Shown: in pieces, positions 8,531 through 16,472 of the stretch
How the letters are laid out: each line of letters starts with the position of its first letter
Numbering within the stretch: position 1 is the first letter of the stretch
The notes under the pieces: model-generated
What the model saw: the letters and a program-made list of their open reading frames with translations, nothing else
Database searches by the model: none
Told to the model about the DNA's origin: nothing
Assembly (NCBI GenBank): GCA_965204215.1
Contig: CBDBDZ010000014.1
Span: forward strand, 248,001 to 312,000
Length of the DNA stretch: 64,000 nucleotides
Source of the DNA: CBDBDZ01 sp965204215
GTDB lineage: Bacteria; Pseudomonadota; Gammaproteobacteria; Pseudomonadales; GM7GCV1
Direction of reading: 5' to 3'
Program-made: the position numbers and the translations under genes

Positions 8531-9469
8531 ATGACTCAAAGTAAAGCCGACTTGTTATTGCTCTGTGCAGGCATAGCATGGGGAATTGGGTTTATTGCTC
8601 AAGAAACCGCAATGGACGATATTGGTCCCATATTATTTGTGGGTATTCGCTTTATGATGGCATCGCTGGCATTACTGCCATTTGCTTATTTTGAGCATAA
8701 GAATAGACATAAAAACGGCAAAGTACAATGGCGCGATTTAAAACTGCATCGCTTTGTTATCGTAGGTGCTATCTTTTTTATGGGAATGCTGTTGCAACAA
8801 ATCGGGCTTATTTATACCACAGTTACCAATGCAGGTTTTTTAACGGGACTGTATATTGTTTTTGTGCCTATCTTTATGCGTGTATTTTTTAAACAATTGC
8901 AACATAAAATTGTATTTCCTGCCGCTGCTATGGCACTGCTGGGTATTTTTCTGATTAACGGCGGCAAAATAGACAGTTTAAATGTTGGCGATGTGCTGAT
9001 TATTATCTGTTCGCTGTTCTGGAGCGCACATGTTATTTACGTTGGCATTGTTACACGCAGTGTTCATGCCCCCTACACTATTGCTTTTATACAATTCACG
9101 GTAGTTGGTGTTCTCGGTTGTCTGTGTTTTCTATTGTTAAATCCGGTTTTTAGTTTTGAATACAAGGTAACACTATCCCAACTGCTTGGTGCTCTTCCCG
9201 AATTACTTTACACCGCATTAGTTGCAGGAGCCTTTGCATTTACACTACAAATTATTGGGCAACGCTACACTAAAGAAGCCAATGCAGCTATATTACTATC
9301 AACCGAAGCATTATTTGCCGCAATTTTTGCATCTATTTTATTAGGGGAGATACTCTCCACAATTGCGTATATCGGTTGTATTTTAATTTTTGGCGCCATG
9401 CTGGCCATTCAAGTGATTCCGCTTTACTTTCCTGGCAATAAGCATTCGAATATCAATGTCAGCTTGTAA
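8531..9469 (+). CDS. EamA/DMT family transporter
   Basis: A 312-residue inner-membrane protein with about ten hydrophobic helices in two EamA halves, beginning ADLLLLCAGIAWGIGFIAQE, with the second half from about residue 150 (VGDVLIIICSLFWSAHVIYV). The closing TEALFAAIFASILLGE motif is typical of drug/metabolite exporters. The substrate cannot be read; export of an amino acid or metabolite from the preceding arginine pathway is possible. No ribosome binding site is seen: the ATG lies 6 bp after repeat A2. Confidence 0.88.
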   Translation: MTQSKADLLLLCAGIAWGIGFIAQETAMDDIGPILFVGIRFMMASLALLPFAYFEHKNRHKNGKVQWRDLKLHRFVIVGAIFFMGMLLQQIGLIYTTVTNAGFLTGLYIVFVPIFMRVFFKQLQHKIVFPAAAMALLGIFLINGGKIDSLNVGDVLIIICSLFWSAHVIYVGIVTRSVHAPYTIAFIQFTVVGVLGCLCFLLLNPVFSFEYKVTLSQLLGALPELLYTALVAGAFAFTLQIIGQRYTKEANAAILLSTEALFAAIFASILLGEILSTIAYIGCILIFGAMLAIQVIPLYFPGNKHSNINVSL

Positions 9470-9524
9470 TAAATGCGTAGTATAGCTATGCCTAAAGATA
9501 TGAGCAGAATTTTTTTGATAAACC

Positions 9525-9561
9525 AAGACCATTGCATAGGCAGGATTAATGCAATGGTCTT
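9525..9561. repeat. Short hairpin related to repeat D
   Basis: aagaccattgca (9525-9536) and its exact complement (9550-9561) form a 12-bp stem around a 13-nt loop. The same sequences bound the D element at 42195-42591 and recur at 49341-49373. It lies downstream of eamA, between convergent genes, and may act as a terminator. Confidence 0.6.
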
Positions 9562-9591
9562 AAACCAGCTATTATCATATATAATTAACCA

Positions 9592-9735
9592 ATGAGTAGA
9601 ATTGCAGAGTGTTGTTGTGGCCAACTCTCAATTGAAGTAGCAGGCGAGCCAGAAATGCATGGTGTCTGCCACTGCAACAATTGCAAAAATTGGAGTAGAT
9701 TCAGATGCGTCCAGTTGATACTGTTTGCCAAGTAA
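9592..9735 (+). pseudogene. Truncated GFA-family (glutathione-dependent formaldehyde-activating-like) gene
   Basis: A 47-codon reading frame from ATG at 9592 to TAA at 9733. It encodes RIAECCCGQLSIEV and HGVCHCNNCKNW, matching the N-terminal zinc-binding part of GFA/CENP-V proteins (C-x-CG, then CHCxxC), which are usually about 120-150 residues. After the CHCNNCK segment the family sequence is lost and a stop follows, so the gene appears broken by deletion or frameshift. The rest of the gap up to 9783 shows nothing recognisable. Confidence 0.6.
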
Positions 9736-9783
9736 CTTTTGTGTACGTGGAGTAATCTACAGCAACTAACAAACAAAAAGCTC

Positions 9784-11148
9784 TCAAAATATAATTTTTG
9801 AATTCATTAAATTTCTGGCATCAAACAGTTGTTTAAGTTGTAGCATGGTGTCGATATAAGTTTCGTCGCGGCTCAGAGATAAATAACTTTTCTTTTCAAT
9901 GCCAATGCCGTGTTCTGCTGTTATCGAACCATTGCACGGCACCAGATTGTTATAAACAATGGTTTCAATAGCTTGTTCACAATTTTCTACTGACTCGTCA
10001 ATTGAGACGATGATGTGAAGGTTAGAATCTCCCAAATGCCCAAAAATAACCCATTTAATATCGCCTAACAGTTGCTCCAGTTGTTGTTTAATAGTGTCAA
10101 TATAACTTTCCATAGTATCAATAGGCAAGCTAATATCGAAATTGCAGAAAGGTCTTAACTGACTCATTAAATAGTCGATATTATCGCGAATGTTCCATAA
10201 ATACTGTCGCTCTTTTTCAGACTGAGCAACCAATGCATCAACAATTAATTCATTTTCTATACAAGATTCCAAAGTTTTGATGAATTGTTGTTGATTGCTT
10301 TCATCATTAGTACCTGACTGTTCAATCAACACATAGAAAGGATAATTACTACTCAATGGGAATTTGGGTAATCGCGTATCAAAAGCTGCAACGAGAATGA
10401 ACGATTGCCACATAACTTCAAACGCTGTCAAAGCAGCGTTAAACTCTGCGCCGCATACATTTAGCAACGTGGGCAAATGCTTAAAGTCATTCACTGCAAC
10501 CAATGCACTTTGTTTGTGTGGCATAGGCGGGCGCAGCTGAATAACGGCTTTGGTGATAATACCCAGGCTGCCTTCAGCGCCGATAAATAGATGCTTTAAA
10601 TCATAACCTGCATTATTTTTTAACATTTGGTTCATGCAGTTTAGCACTTTACCATCGGGTAGTACTACCTCAATACCCAGCACTTGATCTCTTGCAGCAC
10701 CGTAGCGAATGACTTGATTGCCCCCTGCATTGGTGGATAATACACCACCTACAGTTGCGCTGCCCCGAGCCCCCAGGTCCAGAGTAAATTCTAAATTCTT
10801 TTGTTGCGCCTGTTGTTGTACTTGAGCCAGTATTGCTCCTGCCTCTACTACCATGGTACGGTTTTCAACATTGACTGTTTCTATTTGGTTCATTCGTTCC
10901 AGTGAAATAATTATATCGTTTTTATCAGCATTAGCGCCTCCAACTAATCCCGTTCTTCCACCATGTACTACCATTGATTGATTGTTTTGATAACAGAGTG
11001 CAACCACCTGGCTAAGTTCTTCTGTCGATTTAGGTCGCACTAATAATTGAGACGCACATTCATAGCCGTGCCAGCCTTCTCTTGCAGTTACATCTTCGCC
11101 TTGAACAATACCTTTGCTTCCAACTATAGCTTTAATTGCATCAATCAT
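9784..11148 (-). CDS. FAD-linked oxidase (D-2-hydroxyacid dehydrogenase, GlcD/D2HGDH-like)
   Basis: A 454-residue flavoprotein of the vanillyl-alcohol-oxidase fold. The FAD-binding domain shows HGGRTGLVGGA at 62-72 and the NAGGNQVIRYG / VLGIEVVLPDG segment near 135-165; the C-terminal FAD-oxidase domain ends with TAEHGIG. Relatives oxidise D-lactate, glycolate or D-2-hydroxyglutarate; the exact substrate is not readable. Its ATG overlaps the stop of the amidohydrolase by 4 bp (ATGA), so the two genes are co-translated. Single-protein architecture without an Fe-S domain resembles D2HGDH. Confidence 0.85.
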   Translation of the reverse strand: MIDAIKAIVGSKGIVQGEDVTAREGWHGYECASQLLVRPKSTEELSQVVALCYQNNQSMVVHGGRTGLVGGANADKNDIIISLERMNQIETVNVENRTMVVEAGAILAQVQQQAQQKNLEFTLDLGARGSATVGGVLSTNAGGNQVIRYGAARDQVLGIEVVLPDGKVLNCMNQMLKNNAGYDLKHLFIGAEGSLGIITKAVIQLRPPMPHKQSALVAVNDFKHLPTLLNVCGAEFNAALTAFEVMWQSFILVAAFDTRLPKFPLSSNYPFYVLIEQSGTNDESNQQQFIKTLESCIENELIVDALVAQSEKERQYLWNIRDNIDYLMSQLRPFCNFDISLPIDTMESYIDTIKQQLEQLLGDIKWVIFGHLGDSNLHIIVSIDESVENCEQAIETIVYNNLVPCNGSITAEHGIGIEKKSYLSLSRDETYIDTMLQLKQLFDARNLMNSKIIF

Positions 11149-12881
11149 TGGGAGATTACACCTTCCAAAACAGTTGTTTCCACTTTAATATCTAACCATT
11201 GTTCAGCTGGCGTAATTAATGGGTTGCGATCGACAATAGTAAAATTTGCTTTTTTACCTTTTTCAATAGAGCCAATCTCCTCTTCTAAGCCCAAAACCCA
11301 TGCGGCATGAGTAGTGATAGTGGATAATGCCTGTTTTGCTGTCAGTTTTTCGTTATTTCCAACTACTGTTTGTTGATAGGTTGTACGCAACATATGCCTG
11401 GCCGCGGCTGCTAGCGGCGCAGGTGGTGCCAGAGGAGCGTCTGAATGCAGAGCCGATGGCACTCTGGCGTTTAACGTAGAGGCCAAAGGCGTTATATAAT
11501 TGGCTTTATCGCCAATGGTTTTTTTATAGTCTTCACCCAAAAAGTAAACGTAATGACTAGCAGCCGAAATACCCACATTCAAATGGCTGGCTAGTTGAAT
11601 ATGCTCTGGCAATACCAGTCCTGCATGTTCAATAACCGTTCTTGGCAACCTGGTCTTACGGCTGTTTGCTGTTAACGATTTAATGACATTTAAGGTTGCC
11701 GATTGCGCTAAATCGCCATTGGAGTGAATATGTAGAGACAGTCCCGCATCCCAATAAGGCTGCAAGGTTTGCTCTAAATTGTCAGGTTGGGTTACCCAAA
11801 GCCCTTGGGCTTGCCCATAGGTATCTTCAAAGCGCATGGTTTGTGAATAATAAGCCGCATCTGTAAAAAATTTCACTTTAGGTAAAACGGGTAACTGTGT
11901 TTTTTTGCTTTGAGCAACCATAGTCTGGATTGTCTCAATGGTTTTATCTTTAAACTCGGCCTTAAAGGCTCGGTATTCGGGCACTAGATACAGTTGTACT
12001 TTGGGCGGTTTATTTAGGTACAATGCTTTGTGATACTGGTCTTCAAGTACACGCCCAAATATGCCGTAAGCCATTTCAACTCCTGTGGTGACGCCATTGG
12101 TTTTCAGCAATTGCATCAGCCCGTTGTAACCGTAATTAATTGAGGCGGGGTCGAGAATATAGGGAGCAATTTTAGGTAATAGCCAGGCCGATGCATCTTC
12201 ATAAATACGTCCTGTCAATGTGCCGCGATTTTCACCCGACTCAAATAATTCAAAACCGTGGTATTGTTCAGCCAGCTCTGGTGTTGCGCCTATAGTTTGA
12301 ATGGCATGGCTATTAAAATAAAAATCATGGGCAGAGTAGTGCCATAGCAGCAAATCGCCATCGGTTGCTATTTTATCTAAATCAATTCGGGTTAAGTCGC
12401 CGTGTACCAAGTGGTGGTAGCCGTAAATAATTAAAGGTTTATCACTTTGTTCAGATTGCTTATGTTGCTGCCATAACTCCTTCACTCTGGTCAAAAAAGC
12501 TTGTTTACTTGTCAATCCTTTAACGCTACCAGTAAGCGATTGCATATCCCAGGGAGGAACCATCGGCTTTGAGTATAACATAGCACCTAAAAATAGATGG
12601 ATATGTGGGTCTATTAAACCTGGCAGTATTACCTTATCTTTAAATTGCTGATTAATCGTTGCGTTGGGATATATGGATTTTAATTGAGTAAAAGAACCAA
12701 CCGAGTGCACTTTCCCATTAACTACCATTACTGACTCGGCTTCGGGTTTTTCATCATCCATCGTCACCACAGTGGCACGGTATAAAGTGCCTTTAACATT
12801 ATCTGTAATATTCGGCGATTGCTGCGTTTTACAGCTTATTAAAAACGCCAATGCAAATATAAATACAAGAGGGTTAAACAC
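11145..12881 (-). CDS. Lipoprotein amidohydrolase (amidohydro_3, YtcJ-like)
   Basis: A 578-residue metal-dependent hydrolase with a lipoprotein signal (lipobox LISC, Cys17). The N-terminal metal site is GLIDPHIHLF with H93 and H95; later blocks HIHSNGD, VIEHAGL and LHSDAPLAPPAPL fit the YtcJ/amidohydrolase-3 family, whose substrates are mostly unknown. The start is GTG, overlapping the fic stop by 8 bp. The protein should sit in the periplasm on the outer membrane, whereas the neighbouring FAD oxidase is cytoplasmic, so a simple shared pathway is not obvious. Confidence 0.85.
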   Translation of the reverse strand: MFNPLVFIFALAFLISCKTQQSPNITDNVKGTLYRATVVTMDDEKPEAESVMVVNGKVHSVGSFTQLKSIYPNATINQQFKDKVILPGLIDPHIHLFLGAMLYSKPMVPPWDMQSLTGSVKGLTSKQAFLTRVKELWQQHKQSEQSDKPLIIYGYHHLVHGDLTRIDLDKIATDGDLLLWHYSAHDFYFNSHAIQTIGATPELAEQYHGFELFESGENRGTLTGRIYEDASAWLLPKIAPYILDPASINYGYNGLMQLLKTNGVTTGVEMAYGIFGRVLEDQYHKALYLNKPPKVQLYLVPEYRAFKAEFKDKTIETIQTMVAQSKKTQLPVLPKVKFFTDAAYYSQTMRFEDTYGQAQGLWVTQPDNLEQTLQPYWDAGLSLHIHSNGDLAQSATLNVIKSLTANSRKTRLPRTVIEHAGLVLPEHIQLASHLNVGISAASHYVYFLGEDYKKTIGDKANYITPLASTLNARVPSALHSDAPLAPPAPLAAAARHMLRTTYQQTVVGNNEKLTAKQALSTITTHAAWVLGLEEEIGSIEKGKKANFTIVDRNPLITPAEQWLDIKVETTVLEGVISQ

Positions 12882-13992
12882 GAACCAAACTCAAAAGAGG
12901 TTCAAATGAATACAATGCGGGTCTTCGTCCAGAAGGCTCTTCAATTGTCATTAATAAGTTGTTGTCCAAAAGCACTCGAGTGAATCTGGCGGCGGTTGGC
13001 GTTGGAATCCCACTATCATTTGTGAAACGATTGTTCCGAAACACTGGATTTGTAAATATAAAGTCAAGCGCCGTTACACTCCATTTCGACGCCAACAATT
13101 CAGAAAATCTATGTTTCATATTTTCATAGAGATTCCCGATATTTTCAGCGATTCCAAGATTTCTTATGGCCTGTTGGTGTACTGCTGTCAGAAAAAAGCT
13201 GCACCAACTTTCCCAATCACCTTTTTCTGACACACGGCGCATGGTGTCAATATATTCGTCTTTGTTATCTTCAAAGTAACTACTGACATAAAAGTGAGGA
13301 ACTGAAATAGTACCCAGAGACCACATCATTAATGTAATTAACATTCTTCCTATTCGGCCATTACCGTCTTCAAATGGGTGCAGTGCTTCAAACTCGATGT
13401 GAGTGAGTGCAATTCGAATTAAATTCGGATGCTCTTCACTGTTAATATACTCAAATAATTGTTCTAAATGGCTTTCAAGATGAATAGGAGCAATGGGTAC
13501 AAACAAAATTTTTTTCTTGTCTGCCAGATAATTCTGTTCGATTTTTAATTTGCCAGGTGATTTGTTTGCCCCGCGACCAAAGCTCAAGAGCTGCTGGTGC
13601 ATTGCTTTCACTAACGATATTGAAATCTCCTGCTTATCTTCTATAGCACCCTGGGCACTTTTTAAGGCACGTTGATACAGAATTGTCTCAATAATCTCTG
13701 ACCTGACACCGACCTGTCCTTTGTCATCCCCTATCTGATCCGCTTCATACTTAAGGATTTCATCCATAGTACTTATCGTTCCTTCCATTCTCGAAGAAAT
13801 AACTGCTTCTTGATTTCGCATGGGTGCAAGTAGTATTTCGCTATTATGCATACTTTTGAGCATTTGGTCATACCGAGCAATAGCATCCGTAGCTGCCAGC
13901 AACTCTGACATAAATTTCTGATAATTGAGAGTACCGGGAGGGAACTTCTCGTAGTGGTACTCAATTGCCTCGCTGAGGTCTGGGTTTATCAT
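12874..13992 (-). CDS. Fic family protein (AMPylase-type) with N-terminal inhibitory motif
   Basis: A 372-residue Fic protein. The active-site loop HPFEDGNGRIGR is intact at 205-216 (H205 base, D209, N211, R213, R216), expected to transfer AMP or another nucleotide to a hydroxyl side chain. The N-terminal Fic_N part contains SSRMEG at 66-71, fitting the (S/T)xxxE(G/N) inhibitory helix of self-inhibited Fic proteins, so no separate antitoxin is needed. The C-terminal part may be a winged helix (PTPTAARFTRVLLDNNLLM). ATG at 13992 is preferred over 14034, which adds a hydrophobic extension. A 23-bp inverted repeat lies upstream. Confidence 0.9.
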   Translation of the reverse strand: MINPDLSEAIEYHYEKFPPGTLNYQKFMSELLAATDAIARYDQMLKSMHNSEILLAPMRNQEAVISSRMEGTISTMDEILKYEADQIGDDKGQVGVRSEIIETILYQRALKSAQGAIEDKQEISISLVKAMHQQLLSFGRGANKSPGKLKIEQNYLADKKKILFVPIAPIHLESHLEQLFEYINSEEHPNLIRIALTHIEFEALHPFEDGNGRIGRMLITLMMWSLGTISVPHFYVSSYFEDNKDEYIDTMRRVSEKGDWESWCSFFLTAVHQQAIRNLGIAENIGNLYENMKHRFSELLASKWSVTALDFIFTNPVFRNNRFTNDSGIPTPTAARFTRVLLDNNLLMTIEEPSGRRPALYSFEPLLSLVRV

Positions 13993-14094
13993 TAAACTTT
14001 TAGACGTTAATATTATGAAAAATATTAACATCAAATGTCTTAGATGTAAACTTATTTAGCACAAAACAGCTTGTATCTCATATATTGAAAAAAA

Positions 14095-14150
14095 TGATAC
14101 ACAAAGTTAATTGATGTAAATACATTCACATCAATTAACTTTGTGTATCA
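14095..14150. repeat. 23-bp perfect inverted repeat upstream of fic
   Basis: Arms 14095-14117 and 14128-14150 are exact complements (outer part tgatacacaaagttaatt) around the 10-nt loop aaatacattc. There is no T tract after either arm, so a Rho-independent terminator is unlikely; an operator, an attachment-like site or a remnant of a mobile element is possible. A third tgatac-like word (tgtatctca) lies at about 14072. It is unlike repeat families A to G. Confidence 0.7.
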
Positions 14151-14163
14151 CTTATAAATAAAT

Positions 14164-14241
14164 ATGATAGACAAATTTCTTGCTTATCGTCCTCAAAGTA
14201 TGGACAATCTTAGTGTTATACCAATCACAATGAATATTTAA
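14164..14241 (+). pseudogene. 25-codon ORF cut by repeat A3 (possible gene remnant)
   Basis: ATG at 14164 opens a frame reading MIDKFLAYRPQSMDNLSVIP and ends in TAA at 14239-14241, a stop made by the left end of repeat A3. The peptide is not hydrophobic and is not recognised. It could be the 5' end of a gene truncated by insertion or chance; low confidence. Confidence 0.25.
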
Positions 14242-14417
14242 CCCAAATTATGTATTAGAAATCTATTACACACAATAATGACTTCAAAAACAGGCGCTTG
14301 CTCGAAAAATAATACTCACCATAGGGTGGCTATGCCTGCGTTTATTGTTCTTGCGCGAGCACCTGTTTTCATTGCCATTTTTGTGTTCATTCCGAAGTCT
14401 AATGCATAATCTGGGTT
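14240..14417. repeat. Repeat A3, 178-bp palindromic element
   Basis: Same orientation as A1, with terminal inverted repeats slightly decayed on the left (aacccaaattatgtattag) and intact on the right (14399-14417). TTA flanks both ends. It lies directly before the CoA-transferase gene, whose ATG is 5 bp away. Confidence 0.9.
14381..14410 (+). promoter_or_regulatory. Outward promoter-like sequence at right end of A3
   Basis: TTGTGT (14381-14386), 18-bp spacer, CATAAT (14405-14410) after TG. The expected start point would fall within a few bases of the ATG at 14423, and there is no ribosome binding site between them, so a leaderless message is inferred. Confidence 0.5.
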
Positions 14418-14422
14418 TAATT

Positions 14423-15547
14423 ATGGGCAAACCGCTTGAAGGCTTATTAGTTGTCTCTTTGGAACAAGCTCTCGCCGCTCCCTACTGCTCCTGTCGGTTA
14501 GCTGACGCTGGTGCAAGGGTAATTAAAATTGAGCGCAATTGTGGCGACTTTGCTCGCAATTATGACAATGTAGTACAAGGCGAAGCTTCGTATTTTGTGT
14601 GGGCAAATCGCGGTAAACAATCGCTTCAATTGGATATTAAAAACTCGGACGACTTAGCGTTGTTGCACCGCATTTTAGCTAAATCCGATGTATTCATTCA
14701 AAACCTTGCCCCTGGTGCAACACAGCGTATAGGGCTGGGTTCAGAGCGGCTTCGCGAAAAATACCCGAGATTAATCACTTGCGATATAAGCGGGTATGGT
14801 GAAGGCGAAGCCTACAAAAATATGAAAGCCTATGATTTATTAATACAGGCTGAAAGCGGTTTGCTATCAATAAGTGGTTCAGCAGAAGGATATGGTCGAA
14901 TTGGCGTATCCATTTGCGATATAGGTGCAGGCATGAACGCGGTTATTGGTATTCAACAAGCTTTAATTAAGCGTTCAATAACAGGGCGAGGAAGCGGTAT
15001 TCAAGTCTCGTTATTTGATGGGGCTGTCGACTGGATGAATGTCCCCTTGCTTCACTATGACTACGGTGGAAACGCTCCTGAACGTGTAGGTCTTAAACAC
15101 CCATCCATTGCACCTTACGGAGGGTTTACTACTGCCGATGATGTGACTATTGTGATTGCCATTCAAAATGAACGTGAGTGGGTTGCTTTCTGCAATCAGG
15201 TACTACAGCAACCCAATATGACGATAGACGAGCACTTTAATAGCAACAACCAACGTGTTGCCAACCGCAAATTACTGGATGCTACCATAGGCGAACATTT
15301 TAGTCGATATTCAGGCATTGAAATGAAGCGGCAATTACTAAACGCCAATATTGCCTTTGGCGCACTTAATTCTGTTGCTGACGTATCTAATCATCCTCAG
15401 TTAAGGCGTTGGAATGTGAAGTTGCCATCTGGCGATACGGTACAAATTCCTGCACCACCCGTACAAATGGAAGACGATACTCTCAATTTCGAACCTATTC
15501 CCGCCCTCGGTCAACACAATGATTTAATTCGTGATGAATTTAGTTAA
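14423..15547 (+). CDS. CaiB/BaiF family (class III) CoA-transferase
   Basis: A 374-residue class III CoA-transferase. N-terminal LEGLLVVSLEQALAAPYCS and RVIKIER, the CoA-binding NRGKQSLQLDIK stretch, and the catalytic aspartate D138 in MKAYDLLIQAESG are all present. It moves CoA between carboxylic acids. The substrate cannot be named; relatives include formyl-CoA, succinyl-CoA:mesaconate and carnitine CoA-transferases. The ATG at 14423 is chosen because an upstream in-frame start at 14345 lies wholly within repeat A3. Its TAA stop overlaps repeat A4. Confidence 0.9.
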   Translation: MGKPLEGLLVVSLEQALAAPYCSCRLADAGARVIKIERNCGDFARNYDNVVQGEASYFVWANRGKQSLQLDIKNSDDLALLHRILAKSDVFIQNLAPGATQRIGLGSERLREKYPRLITCDISGYGEGEAYKNMKAYDLLIQAESGLLSISGSAEGYGRIGVSICDIGAGMNAVIGIQQALIKRSITGRGSGIQVSLFDGAVDWMNVPLLHYDYGGNAPERVGLKHPSIAPYGGFTTADDVTIVIAIQNEREWVAFCNQVLQQPNMTIDEHFNSNNQRVANRKLLDATIGEHFSRYSGIEMKRQLLNANIAFGALNSVADVSNHPQLRRWNVKLPSGDTVQIPAPPVQMEDDTLNFEPIPALGQHNDLIRDEFS

Positions 15548-15689
15548 ACCCAGATTATGCATTAGAAACCAGCTACATTTCTTTTATTGCAAAGGTCTCC
15601 TGCTATGTTTTCGCTTATTTTTCTTGCGTGAGCTACTGTTTTATTGCCATTTTTGTCTTCGCTACAATTTCTAATGCATAATCTGGGTT
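15547..15689. repeat. Repeat A4, 143-bp element with embedded B fragment
   Basis: Intact A termini (aacccagattatgcattag at the left, complement at 15671-15689) but a shortened middle. Positions 15582-15599 hold a complete B terminus (ttttattgcaaaggtctc), so part of the A core has been replaced by a B remnant. The flanks are TAA on both sides. The TSUP gene starts 2 bp after the element. Confidence 0.85.
15653..15682 (+). promoter_or_regulatory. Outward promoter-like sequence at right end of A4
   Basis: TTGTCT (15653-15658), 18-bp spacer, CATAAT (15677-15682) after TG. The ATG at 15692 begins only 10 nt after the hexamer, so a transcript would start on or next to the start codon. Confidence 0.5.
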
Positions 15690-15691
15690 AA

Positions 15692-16417
15692 ATGGAACTA
15701 TTATTAATTGTCTTTGCTTTTTTTACCTCCACATTTACTGCTATAACCGGTTCTGGTGGCGGCTTATTATTAATTGCGCTCATGCCCGGATTAGTTCCTG
15801 CTTCCGCAATCGTTCCTATTCATGCTTTAGTGCAACTCGCCAGCAATGCCAGCCGTTGTGCATTTTCGTTACGCAATATCCGTATGGAATATGTTTGGGG
15901 CTTCCTGCTGGGTTCCACTATTGGTGCAGTTATGGGGCAACAATTTATTCAACTGCTGAATCTTAATTACATTACTCTGATTATTGCCGGATTTATTTTG
16001 CTTAATGTTTGGGCTCCTGCTCTTTTTAATTTTCTAAACAGAGTTAAACATGAATTTTTTGTATTGGGGTTGTTTCAAACCAGTTTTGGTTGCATTGGTG
16101 CAACTACTGGTCCTATGACCATCCCCAGCCTGAACCGATTAAAAATACAGCGTGATTCCATCGTGGTAACTGCTGCGGCTCAAATGGCTATTACTCACCT
16201 GTTTAAAGTGATTGTGTTTGGATTAGTCGGTTTTAATATTATGCTTTGGTGGAAATTGGTGGCAGCAATGATTATTGCTGCAACTCTTGGTTCATGGGCT
16301 GGAACACTGTTGCGCACTAAAGTTAACGAGAATATTTTTCACATCCTGTTAAAATACAGTCTGACACTTTTGGCAGTACGGATGATTTATATCACTGATA
16401 TCAGCACGCTACTGTAA
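15692..16417 (+). CDS. Sulfite exporter TauE/SafE (TSUP) family permease
   Basis: A 241-residue membrane protein with about eight hydrophobic segments and the TSUP opening FFTSTFTAITGSGGGLLLIALMPGL; a second glycine-rich repeat lies near 135-150 (GCIGATTGPMTIPSLNR). TSUP members move organosulfur compounds, sulfite or other small anions. Because the window also encodes taurine dissimilation (tpa and xsc, 26-30 kb) that releases sulfite, sulfite export is a reasonable guess, but the genes are more than 10 kb apart. The ATG directly follows repeat A4 with no ribosome binding site. Confidence 0.85.
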   Translation: MELLLIVFAFFTSTFTAITGSGGGLLLIALMPGLVPASAIVPIHALVQLASNASRCAFSLRNIRMEYVWGFLLGSTIGAVMGQQFIQLLNLNYITLIIAGFILLNVWAPALFNFLNRVKHEFFVLGLFQTSFGCIGATTGPMTIPSLNRLKIQRDSIVVTAAAQMAITHLFKVIVFGLVGFNIMLWWKLVAAMIIAATLGSWAGTLLRTKVNENIFHILLKYSLTLLAVRMIYITDISTLL

Positions 16418-16472
16418 TGTGCTAGAATAGGTATCAAATGACGTTTTACATATTCCATTAACTACTACGTTT

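Noticed and set aside
14345..14422. Upstream extension of the CoA-transferase
   Set aside because: The added residues are translated from repeat A3; the same peptide (SLMHNLG) appears in translated A2, so it is repeat-derived.
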